A stretch of DNA of 64,000 nucleotides from Bacteroidota bacterium. GTDB taxonomy: Bacteria > Bacteroidota > Bacteroidia > AKYH767-A > OLB10. This document shows positions 55,417 through 64,000 of this stretch, in pieces (position 1 is the stretch's first letter; every line of letters begins with the position of its first letter). The notes beneath the pieces are model-generated. The model was not told where the DNA came from and did not search any database. It saw nothing but the letters and a program-made list of their open reading frames with translations. Position numbers and translations under genes: made by a program. Where the stretch lies: assembly GCA_016721435.1 (NCBI GenBank), contig JADKIC010000002.1:62001-126000 (forward strand). Direction: 5' to 3'.

Positions 55417-58400
55417 TTATTCAACTACCAGGCGCTGAGCAAAAGATTTACCATCCTGAAGGATACTTACAATATAAACTCCCGGGTTCATTTTGCGAAC
55501 GTCAACCATGTAGTTGTTAATTCCATTAGATGGATGAATGGATTGCGTATACACTTCCTGACCAAGTACATTTGTTACTCTTAATGTAGAGGGCTGATCG
55601 AATTGCTGTTAAACTGAACTTCAACATAAGTGGTGGCCGGATTTGGTAATAAAGATAAACCGGTTAATGCTGAAGTAGTGAAGTCAGAAACTTTAATGCA
55701 ACTGTTCAATACGATACTCTTCGTTTTATTTGAAGAGGTACTGCAAGCATTAGATGCGTTCACTTTTATCTTACTGCTTACAGAATTCATAGCATAATTT
55801 ACACTTGCGTTAAGGGTGCCTTGCCCAGCCGCGATGGTTGCATTTGTTGGGGCAGTCCAGGTATAAGAAGTAGCGCCATATACTGTTGCAGCAGTATAAT
55901 TCACTCCTTGTTGACCCTGACATACGCTGGCAGGTCCTGTGATAGAAGCAGGGATAGCCGGTGCAGCTTTAACACTCTTCACACGCGCCGTACTTGTTCC
56001 GCATGCATTTTGGGCATTTACAGAGACATTACCATTGGTAAATCCTGCTCCAAATTGTACCTGAATGCTGTTAGTACCTTGTCCATTTATGATGGTCGCA
56101 CCAGATGGAACACTCCAATTATAGGTCATTCCAACTACGGGCATAACGCTATATGTTTGTTGTGAATTACACAAGCCTGTAGTATGTCCGGAGATAACAC
56201 TGGTTGTTGCCGGAATATTTAAAGAGAGTGCTTTCACACGCGATAAACTATTGCCACAACCATTTACAGCCTGAACACTCAGAGTTCCACCGGCATAGCC
56301 TGCATTAAATTGCAAACTGATTGCATGTGTACCCTGACCGCTAAGTATTGAAGTGCCTGCCGGATTTGACCATAAATAAGAATTGGTGTTGGCAACATTG
56401 GCAATACTATAAGCTATTACATCTCCGGCACATGCTTTTCCGGTACCTGAAACAGTACCCGGTCTAACTGGAAAACTGCTATTAGCAGTTACAGCCACAC
56501 ATCTCGGTGCACTGCTGCCACAACTATTATTTGAAATTACACATAGATCACCTGAAGAGGCGCCGGTAGCATTCACCGTTACATTACTTGTACCTTGTCC
56601 GGAAAGACTCATGCCTGCTGGTGCTGACCATGTATAAGAAGTTGCATTTCCAATAGGGTTGATTGCGAAAGAAGCCGACATAGGTAAACAGTGGTTAACA
56701 GCCCCTACGATAGATGTTGGCGCAATGGGGAGATCAATGACATCAACTGTTACTGTTGCTGAAGCAGTACAACCATTGTTGTCTGATCCAATAACGGTAT
56801 ATGTAGTATTAACAGCAGGTGATGCATTAACGCTTGCGCCTGTGGTTTGATTTAATCCTGCAGACGGACTCCAGTTATAAGAGGAAGCCCCTGATGCATT
56901 TAAGGTTGTTGATTGACCTGCACATACACTGGTATTAGCACTTGCAGTAACAACTGGTAACGCATTTACAGATACAGTAACCGTTGCCGAATTGGAACAG
57001 CCATTGTCAGAACCTGTAACGGTGTAGGTGGTTGTTTGATCGGGAGAAGCTACTACGCTGTTTCCTGAAGTTGTATTTAATCCTGTAGCCGGACTCCAGC
57101 TTAGATTGGGAGCTCCTGTTGCCTGTAAGGTAACGGAACTGCCCGCACATATACTTGAACCGGATGAGGTGTTGATAACAGGCAATGGATTTACCACCAC
57201 CGTTACAAATGCTGTGTCTGAACATCCATTCGTTGTTCCAATAACGGTGTAAGTGGTAGTTTGAGATGGAGACGCAGTAACAGCATTACCTGTTGTTCCG
57301 CTTAAACCTGTAGCAGGACTCCATACATAACTATTGGCACCATTTACAGAAAGGTTGGCAGTTTGTCCTGCGCAGATAGGAGCAGGAGTATTGGCAGTAA
57401 CATTAATTCCATTTCCTACAACAACATTCACCGTTTGCGTTCCCTGACATCCTGTTCCGCTTTCAGTAGCTGTCACGGTATAGGTAGTGCTTTGTGTAGG
57501 ATTAGCTGTTGTGGTTTGATCACCGGAGGTAAATCCTGCAGGTAAAGAAGTCCAGTTATAACTGATGGTGGTCGGAACTACGTCGTTTAATTTTAAAGTC
57601 CAGTAGTTCAGTGTTCCAATGTCTGTACCGGCTAAATCCATTATTTTGAGTGTCCAGGTACCGTTTGAATTTCCAGTTAGTGATGTAAACGGACCATCAG
57701 GTCTGTAGCTTCCGTTGAAAGGAGCGGAACCTTGAGATATTGAAAGTGCAGCGCTTCCGATAAAGATTGAATTTGTAAAATTATTTCCACTTCCACCTCT
57801 GCGGTTACTTAAGTTAATTGCATTTCCGGAAGGAGCAATCAACTGGATTTGAAGATCACCATCATAAGTGTGAGTAATGTCAAGTTGAACAGAAACAACT
57901 GTATTGGAATTGATAGTAACAGGATCAATATTATTTACTGTTATATAACTTGAGATACCGGTTGCATTGTTATCAGGAATATTGTAAATAGTATTATTCG
58001 TATAAGTCACTACCTGGTTGGAAGTACCACCACCGGTAGCTGATGCACCTAATTGAACAGCTTCTCCTGCACAAATATTAGCAGGAGTAGCAGTAGCCGT
58101 AACCGGAATTTGTGAAACAGTTACTGTTGTTGGAGCAGAAGTGGATACACAAGAAGTTCCGGTATTCACAGTAACGCTATAGCTGCCGGATTGACTTACA
58201 GTGATCGATTGAGTTGTAGCTCCATTGGACCAAAGGTAATTGGTAGCTGAACTTGCGGTAAGCGATACACTTCCACCCTGACAGAAGGTTGTAGAACCAC
58301 TGGCGGTTACAACAGGTAATGTTCCACCTTGTTGCGTTAAAGTTACCTGAACCGCAAGTACGTTATTTGTTTCATCACTCTCTAAAAAGTAGTTGTAAGG

Positions 58401-59216
58401 ATCTAACTGAATCACCATCCAGTAAGTTCCATTGCAAAGTCCGGGAGGAAGATTGATCCACATTCCATCCAATGACTGATAATAAATATCAGTGTAACCG
58501 GATGAAATTCCTTGTACAACACTAGAGCAACCGTAGTTACCTCCCCCTAATCCAAAGTTTGGGAAATTACCATTTAACATAGTATTGTTTGCACTGTCAA
58601 CACAATGTCCATTGTAATAAGAACATGTTCCATAATCCATTAAACAAAAGGCAAGTTTTGAACCTGTACCTACTACAGGCCAGTTTAAAGGATTTGGATC
58701 TGCAGTGGCAGTACGTAAAGTGTAGATACCCCAGTCATCAACGTGCATATGTCCGTGTGAAGGATGATAAGTCATACTTCCTGCAAAGCGGTCGATGTAC
58801 GACATTGTATTACCATTTTTTTGATACACCCGTTGGTTCAAAATCTGGCGCAATGGCTGCCCGTTCGGACAAGTAAAGTTGCTGGGTACATTGTAAAATG
58901 TATCGGTACCACAAATAGCCGTAGGAGTAGTACGTACTTCCAGAGGACCAAACCCAATGTTAGGAGTAGAAACGGAAACACGCAAGCGCCCGTCATTACC
59001 ACTACAAGGAGGATTACAGGTTTGTGGGTATTCTAAATATCCACTGGATCCATTCACCAGTAGTGGCGGACGTGCTACTTTAATATCAGGAAGCAGTTGG
59101 CAATTCGTAGTACCATCTTTACATGCGCAAGAAGTCGCGTTTGTAGTCGTACATTGTGAATAACTGAAGAAGGGCGACAGTAGTAATGCAACCCAAAGTA
59201 GTAATTGTTTTTTCAT
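55417..59216 (-). CDS. Secreted lysyl-oxidase-like copper amine oxidase with P-domain, Ig-like repeats and type IX sorting tail
   Basis: About 1,265 residues. Signal peptide to about residue 20 (SPFFSYSQ). Residues ~40-295 match the lysyl oxidase domain: copper ligands HGHMH (His154, 156, 158), the cofactor-forming Lys in GSKLAFCLMDY (Lys187) and Tyr in GYTDIYYQSLDGMWINLPPG (about Tyr245), then LDPYNYFLESDETNN. An Ig-like repeat follows, then a proprotein-convertase-type P-domain (~405-546, ITHTYDGDLQIQLIAPSG...GTWTLKIMDLAGTDIGTLNYW), four SprB-like repeats (WSPATGL...TTTYTV) and four PKD-like repeats. One frameshift near 55600 hides the sorting domain, which is readable in the next frame to a stop at 55417 (VTNVLGQEVYTQS...GVYIVSIL). 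Enzyme activity is inferred from conserved residues. Confidence 0.82.
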
Positions 59217-59524
59217 GTGTGTATTATGGAGTATTTGTTTATTTTTTTTAGATGCAAGACTGCTATTCAGTTGGACATATTATCTGATAAAGAGCTGCAA
59301 ATTCCTTGTGTTGCTTTTTGCTTTTTTTTTCCCGGATTCTACAAATATCGGGAGGAACTTAGTAGTATTTTAGTGTTCTTGGGCAAACGGCGATAACTTA
59401 AGGGTAAATAACCTTCTTTTGTTTGTTAAGCTCCTTATTCTGAAAACACCTTTTGTGGAAGAATTATTTATGAAAAGGATAACACTGACTCTATTTAATG
59501 GTTAAATATTTGAAATACAGCACT
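59217..59524. other. Gene-free interval, nothing firm
   Basis: 308 bp of AT-rich sequence. GATATTTG on the minus strand (59342-59349) is one base off the -7 consensus and is the best promoter candidate for the lysyl-oxidase-like gene, 126 bp from its start. No RNA or short gene recognised. Confidence 0.4.
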
Positions 59525-60679
59525 TTAACTAGCGCAGAAGACGGTCGAGTGTTCGATTGAACTCCTTTTGTATTTCAGCCAGAATTCGCCTGTAGCGGGT
59601 CCTGAAAATCCACTGGAAACTTTTACTACATCCCCTTTTCGGTCTATAAAAAGAGTAGTAGGATAGGAGAAAAAGTTTGAAATGGCAGGAATTACTTTCT
59701 GTACCTCATCTTTTTGAGCAACACCGGCAATCACTACAGGATAAGTTAAATTCAGACGTTTCTTTACTTTACGGACATTGCTGGCAGCAATGCTGAATTC
59801 AGCAGTTCTTTCAAAGGACAGACCGATTACTTCAAGTCCTTCTTCCCCTCTATCCCTGTAAACACTATCCAAAAAAACAGATTCATCCATACAATTCGGA
59901 CACCAGGTGCCCATAATTTGAACGATGATAACCCGGTTACGATAGATGCTCTGGTCCAATGAAACAAGCTGGCTATCCGGATCCGGTAAATGGAAATTTA
60001 TTTTACCTGTAGCTTGAGTAATTCTTGAAGGATCTCTCAGACGAACACTATCGTTAATGCATGCACGAAAAGGGGCTTTGTGATGATTTCCGGAATAGAA
60101 CATTCCTTCCATTTTTCCATCTTTGATCTTAGCAAGATATAACCAGGCATGTGATCCATCGAAAACACTAAGCTTTAATGAATCTCCGTCTTTTATCCCT
60201 TCTAAAAAACGATGATCTCCGGATTCAGTGAGGAAAGTGCCGGTAACAATTCCCTCCTTTTCTTCGAATACTCCAATCGCCAGAGAGGAGTCCCCGGAGT
60301 TCACATTGAACCAGGTTTCCCAACGGCCCGCTAACTTCTGCTCATCACTTTTTGTTTGCCGAGGTAAAAATCTATGGTGCAGATTTTTTTCTGCGGTAAA
60401 TGGAATAACAGCCGGTACTTTTCTTCCCTTGTTTATCCATACTCCATTCATCGTTTCTCTCCCGGCTTTTAAACGAAACTCTGAATCGTAAAGGGGTAAA
60501 CGAATAAAAATAGAATCACCGGATAAAGTAATTTCGTCACATACTATTCTTTCTTCAGCATTTTTAATGATCATGACCGGTTGACCATCGTGTTGAGTAA
60601 ATTCAAACTGAAAGGGCAGGTTAGCATCCGGCAATTGCAAGATGCCCAGCCATACTCCAAGAAAGAAAGTGAATGCCAT
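59525..60679 (-). CDS. TlpA/ResA-like thioredoxin-fold protein with N-terminal beta domain
   Basis: 384 residues with a signal peptide-like N-terminus. The first ~230 residues are an uncharacterised beta-rich region (ETWFNVNSGDSSLAIGVFEEKEGIVTGTF resembles domains found before TlpA in Bacteroidota). The C-terminal thioredoxin domain has VIIVQIMGTWCPNCMDESVFL with a CxxC active site and FFSYPTTLFIDRKGDVVKVSSGFSGPATG with the cis-Pro. Likely a periplasmic disulfide reductase. An indel in AAAA near the end hides the probable true C-terminus EFNRTLDRLLR (stop at 59529-59531). Last gene of a three-gene operon. Confidence 0.88.
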   Translation of the reverse strand: MAFTFFLGVWLGILQLPDANLPFQFEFTQHDGQPVMIIKNAEERIVCDEITLSGDSIFIRLPLYDSEFRLKAGRETMNGVWINKGRKVPAVIPFTAEKNLHHRFLPRQTKSDEQKLAGRWETWFNVNSGDSSLAIGVFEEKEGIVTGTFLTESGDHRFLEGIKDGDSLKLSVFDGSHAWLYLAKIKDGKMEGMFYSGNHHKAPFRACINDSVRLRDPSRITQATGKINFHLPDPDSQLVSLDQSIYRNRVIIVQIMGTWCPNCMDESVFLDSVYRDRGEEGLEVIGLSFERTAEFSIAASNVRKVKKRLNLTYPVVIAGVAQKDEVQKVIPAISNFFSYPTTLFIDRKGDVVKVSSGFSGPATGEFWLKYKRSSIEHSTVFCAS

Positions 60680-60688
60680 ATTTTGTTT

Positions 60689-61246
60689 TTATAAAGGTTT
60701 AGAAGGGTGCTTTTTCTCTTCGAATTTAGCGGAAATAGTGTAGATGGCGGGTGCAGAAAGTGTCATTTTTTGTTCACTATGGATGGTAAAGCCTTGCTCA
60801 CTTTGATAGGTCAGTTGCTGATTGAGGCAAAACCAGGCATTGGATTTTTCAAACAAAATAAAAATGGTGTTGACCTTATCTTTTAAATACGTAACACGCA
60901 GAAGTTTTACCGGAGCTTTTTTGTTGTTACTGGTATAACTGATGATCATTTCTGAATCAATTAGAGTGGTATCGCATTGGTAAGAGTTCTTCCACGCCGG
61001 CCGGTCAATAGCGGATTCGAAAAATGGTTTTAATTCATTTTCCCAATCAGGAGTATACACGGATCGGGTTTCTGTTTTATTTTTTTGTTGAATCGTTTTA
61101 ACTAAAATAGCTTCCTTCTCTTTCAATGTTGCGATCTCCTTATTCAAGAAAGTACTGATCGAAAAATAATTTATTTCCGGTTGTTTTTTGACTTCAGTAC
61201 ATCCGGTGATCAGAAGCACACAGGAACAGAGTATCAAATTTCTCAT
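60689..61246 (-). CDS. Lipoprotein of unknown function
   Basis: 185 residues with lipobox LLITGC (Cys at about residue 16). A coiled-coil-like Lys/Glu-rich stretch (NKEIATLKEKEAILVKTIQQK) is followed by a beta-rich domain (LLRVTYLKDKVNTIFILFEKSNAWFCLNQQLTY). No family recognised. Its start overlaps the stop of the TPR gene by 4 bp, and the TlpA-like gene follows 9 bp later. Confidence 0.7.
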   Translation of the reverse strand: MRNLILCSCVLLITGCTEVKKQPEINYFSISTFLNKEIATLKEKEAILVKTIQQKNKTETRSVYTPDWENELKPFFESAIDRPAWKNSYQCDTTLIDSEMIISYTSNNKKAPVKLLRVTYLKDKVNTIFILFEKSNAWFCLNQQLTYQSEQGFTIHSEQKMTLSAPAIYTISAKFEEKKHPSKPL

Positions 61247-63358
61247 AAAGTAGCACCCATACTTCGGGCTTTTTCAAAGTAAATTTTGGCGTTGACCGTA
61301 TCTCCCAAATTTTGCAATGTAACTCCCAGATTAATCACGGCTTTTACATTTCCGGGATCGGATTGAATGGCTCTTTCAAAATAACTCACAGCGCTATCCG
61401 GCCTTTGTAACATGATATAACAATTTCCGCTGTTGTTTAAGGCATCGGTATAGTTGCTTTTTATAGAGAGGGCTTTGGCATAATCTTTCAATGCTTCCCT
61501 GTAATTTCCCGCTTTAGCATAAGTATTACCGCGGTTATAAAAAGCCTTATCAAAATCACTTTTGAGTGCAATGGATTTGTTTAAGGCATCAAGGGAAGCT
61601 TGCATATTTCCTCCTTCATTCAGGTATAAACCATAATTATTCCATGCATCTGAATTTTGCGGATCAAGTTTTACGGCGGCTTCGAGATCAGCAATTGCTT
61701 TGTCGTATTGTTTGTTCAATCCATAGGCAATTCCTGAACTGGTAAAATGATTTGCATCGTTAAATGGCTTATAGGACCGTGCCTGCTCGAAAGCCAATAC
61801 TGCATTTTTCGCATCTCCCAGCTCTTTGTAGGCTATGCCTAAATGATACCAGGCATCGTTGTAATTGGGTAATATGGATACACCTTTTTGTAATTCAAGG
61901 ATGGAGCGTTCGAGGTAATTTTTTCGGGCCGCTGATCCTTCCGGTTCTTCGAGGGCTTTTTCAACCAAGAGTGTGCTCCCGAGGGCGTAACGGATACGGG
62001 CACTTTCCGGTGATGATTTCACATCTTTCTGCAATAGGGTCAGGTTGTCTTTCCAGTCGTTACTGCGAACAATAGTTCTTCCTCCAAAAATAATGAGAAC
62101 AAGTAAACCGGGAATGAATAATTTGTTATTTCGTATATGCGAAACCGTTACAGGTCCTTCAAATGTTTTGTTTCCTATCAGCCACTTATTGGCAAAATAA
62201 CCGGCCAGCAAACATAATCCCAGGGAAGGCGTGTAAATGAACCTTTCCGCCATGGTGGCTTCAATGAGAAAGAAGACATTTGAAACTAATAATATAGTAC
62301 CCAGAAAGAATAGAATGGAGAAAGAGATCATGCTACGCTTCGGAAGATATTTAAAAGCATAGAGCAATCCAACGACAATTAATCCGAATGAGAGAAAGGC
62401 GAGGGGATGAGCAAAACTGACAGCAGGTATAGTGTTGTAAGAGTAATCAAAAACCAATGTTGCCGGAAGGAGGAATAGCCCAAAATATCTGCCCATAATA
62501 TAAAAGGCACCTGCCAATTGTGAGGTATAATTTTTTGCGCCGATTAACGAATTGTTGATGAGCATGAGCTCATACCCTCCGCCAATCTCCCCTAAAACAG
62601 AAATCCGAACCAGAAAGTAGATGCCAATCACCCCAATAAACACCGAAGAAAGTAACATTGTCTTTTTTAAATCCACTTTCGTAAAGCACCATATCGCCAG
62701 CGGAAATACTCCTGCCCAGGCTACTGAATTTTCCTTGGACAAAAGTGCCAGAAAAAAGGCAAGACCTGCAAGTAAAATATATTTTAGTTTATGGGTGTCC
62801 ACATAACGAAATAGTCCTGATAGAGCACTAATGCCAAACAGAAAACTCAATAATTCATCTCTGCTTTTTATGTTAGCCACCACTTCAGTATGCACCGGAT
62901 GGAATACCCAGAGTAGGGTGATGAAGATGGGTATAAGAGGATGCATCTTTTGTAATAAACGCCTTAAAACGGAAAGTAAGATAACGCACTTAGCGCATAG
63001 ATCAGTATATTGATCAAATGTCCAAGAAATGGTTGTTTGGGCGCAATACCCCATTCTATTGCAAACATGGCTACAGAGATGGGCTGGTATAACCCTTCCT
63101 TCCTCTCCCAGAAACCGGCACGATAGGAAGTGGTAAAATCTCTTTTAATCCTCCAAAGCCTTTGACAGTGAACTTGTTGTTTTCAATAACAGTAGAGTCA
63201 TCCACAGTGTAATTATGCCCAAGGGTATTGGCATACAATAGAAAAGTGAGGAAAGCAATGAAGAAATAAATGCCTTTATAGTTTATTTGCTTGCCGTTTG
63301 CTGATGTAATAGCCGGCTTTATAACAGGAGTGGGAGTGGAGGTTTTCTTTTTCTGCAC
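61243..63358 (-). CDS. TMTC-like membrane protein with C-terminal TPR repeats (two frameshifts)
   Basis: About 705 residues. The start (63358-63071) has a first membrane span and VDDSTVIENNKF; the frame then breaks near 63130, continues as TSYRAGFWERKEGLYQPISVAMFAIEWG and SALSYFPF in another frame, and breaks again near 62980 before SVLRRLLQKMHPL. Around ten membrane spans with WVFHPVHTEVVANIKSRDELLSFLF, the signature region of TMTC-type/DUF1736 GT-C proteins, are followed by about seven TPR units (from NDAWYHLGIAYKELGDAKNAVLAFEQA to NVKAVINLGVTLQNLGDTVNAK). Animal TMTCs O-mannosylate secreted proteins; a sugar-transfer role here is inference. Confidence 0.8.
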
Positions 63359-63569
63359 ACTTCAAAGATATTATATAGAAAGCAGATGCTTGCTTTAGAA
63401 GTGTTGCATTAAGCATTGCCATAATTCATCATTGTTTTCAAAGCTTAAAAAAATGAGGTCAGAAGTGATGTTTTTTGAACGATTTATAGTGAAAACCGGC
63501 AAATGGATTTATAATTGATTGAAAAACAATACTATGTAATAATTATAATTTTTATCATTACCCATAAAA

Positions 63570-63600
63570 TTTGGTTTGTGTTGAATAAAAGGTATATTTG
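63570..63600 (+). promoter_or_regulatory. Bacteroidota promoter of the TRL-like gene
   Basis: TTTG (63570-63573), exactly 19 bp, then TATATTTG (63593-63600): full consensus. It lies 22 bp before the start codon. The rest of the 63362-63569 interval is AT-rich with no gene seen. Confidence 0.8.
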
Positions 63601-63622
63601 TCGCATAGAAAAGACCCATAAT

Positions 63623-63955
63623 ATGAAAAAAATTGCACTCCCAGTTTTAGTATGTTGCGCATTGGCATTGACTTCTTGCCAGCAGCGTCTATTAGACTTT
63701 ACCGTAATCAGTTCTAAAAATGTGACTATGCGTCTCCCAAATGAGGCAAAAGGTCCACGTACTGAAGGTAAAGAAGTTAAAATGTGTACTGCTCCACAAT
63801 TAAAAGCAGCAGTTGATAAAGCAATCGAGAAGGCTGGTCCTGGTTACGATGCACTTATCGATGGTGTTGTTTATTCAAGATATGAAGTTTTCCGTCAAGG
63901 TTGGGCAGTACAAGGTACTCCTATCAAAACTTCCAAATTGAAAGCTAGCGAATAA
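63623..63955 (+). CDS. Small TRL-like lipoprotein
   Basis: 110 residues from ATG 63623 (a longer in-frame start at 63515 precedes the promoter and is rejected). Lipoprotein signal LVCCALALTSC (Cys at about residue 19). VISSKNVTMRLP, AVDKAIEKAGPGYDALIDGVVYSRYEVF and WAVQGTPIK fit the TRL-like family of small outer-membrane-type lipoproteins. Function unknown. A strong promoter and a terminator hairpin flank it, so it is a single-gene, possibly highly expressed unit. Confidence 0.8.
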   Translation: MKKIALPVLVCCALALTSCQQRLLDFTVISSKNVTMRLPNEAKGPRTEGKEVKMCTAPQLKAAVDKAIEKAGPGYDALIDGVVYSRYEVFRQGWAVQGTPIKTSKLKASE

Positions 63956-63981
63956 TATTCCGGCAGATATTCAAAATGAAA

Positions 63982-64000
63982 GGGATCCCATCGGATCCCC
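63982..64000 (+). terminator. Terminator hairpin at the window edge
   Basis: GGGATCC (63982-63988) and GGATCCC (63993-63999) with a 4-nt loop; the expected T tract would lie beyond the window. Confidence 0.6.

Noticed and set aside
59541..59600. Frame-shifted end of the TlpA-like gene as a separate small gene
   Set aside because: EFNRTLDRLLR is simply the natural C-terminus of the same protein in the next frame after a one-base change in AAAA.

Overview
This window looks like a chromosome segment of an uncultured member of the Bacteroidota. The evidence is the family content and gene order: rplM-rpsI-rpsB-tsf, a SUF cluster in the order sufA-B-C-D-S-E-sufT-DUF2480, several large secreted proteins with Por (type IX) sorting tails, a SusC-like TonB receptor barrel, a DAHP synthase/chorismate mutase pair, and promoters that fit TTTG-N19-TAnnTTTG. 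I cannot place it below class. I see no tRNA, rRNA, CRISPR array, transposase or phage gene.

Layout. 1-8 kb: the 3' part of a TonB receptor, a broken ygiD-type dioxygenase bordered by tips of further copies of itself, and two type IX secreted proteins on the minus strand. 8-12 kb: class A penicillin-binding protein and the two subunits of a 3-oxoacid CoA-transferase. 12-22 kb: an AT-rich surface-glycan type island with three large membrane proteins, a GH5-like hydrolase, a GT2 and two methyltransferases. 22.8-31.7 kb: translation genes (rplM, rpsI, rpsB, tsf, frr), lysA, pyrH, a CmoA-like/ICMT-like pair and aromatic amino acid genes. 32-33.1 kb: a GIY-YIG gene inside an array of composite palindromes. 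33-40 kb: superoxide dismutase, S8 peptidase, a GT4, thiL, and a PhoU-like/PiT phosphate pair. 39.7-42.6 kb: an unrecognised operon of secreted proteins. 42.6-43.6 kb: repeats. 43.7-50.6 kb: the SUF iron-sulfur cluster. 50.6-54 kb: a TonB-domain protein, polyprenyl synthetase and dnaG. 54-59.2 kb: a beta-propeller protein and a lysyl-oxidase-like giant, both type IX cargo. 59.5-63.4 kb: a TPR membrane protein, lipoprotein and TlpA-like operon. The window ends with a small TRL-like lipoprotein.

Two themes run through the window. First, many genes, including ones expected to be essential such as dnaG and the polyprenyl synthetase, are broken by one-base frameshifts, and about half of these fall in short homopolymers. 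I read most of them as uncorrected sequencing or assembly errors and give merged gene coordinates. Second, intergenic DNA is unusually rich in several distinct short repeat families, most of them palindromic; two of these families bracket small orphan genes (a GIY-YIG nuclease and an S23-type four-helix bundle protein). The strongest candidates for new biology are the lysyl-oxidase-like secreted protein, the membrane protein ending in a fascin-like beta-trefoil, the GIY-YIG/palindrome array and the secreted-protein operon at 39.7-42.6 kb.
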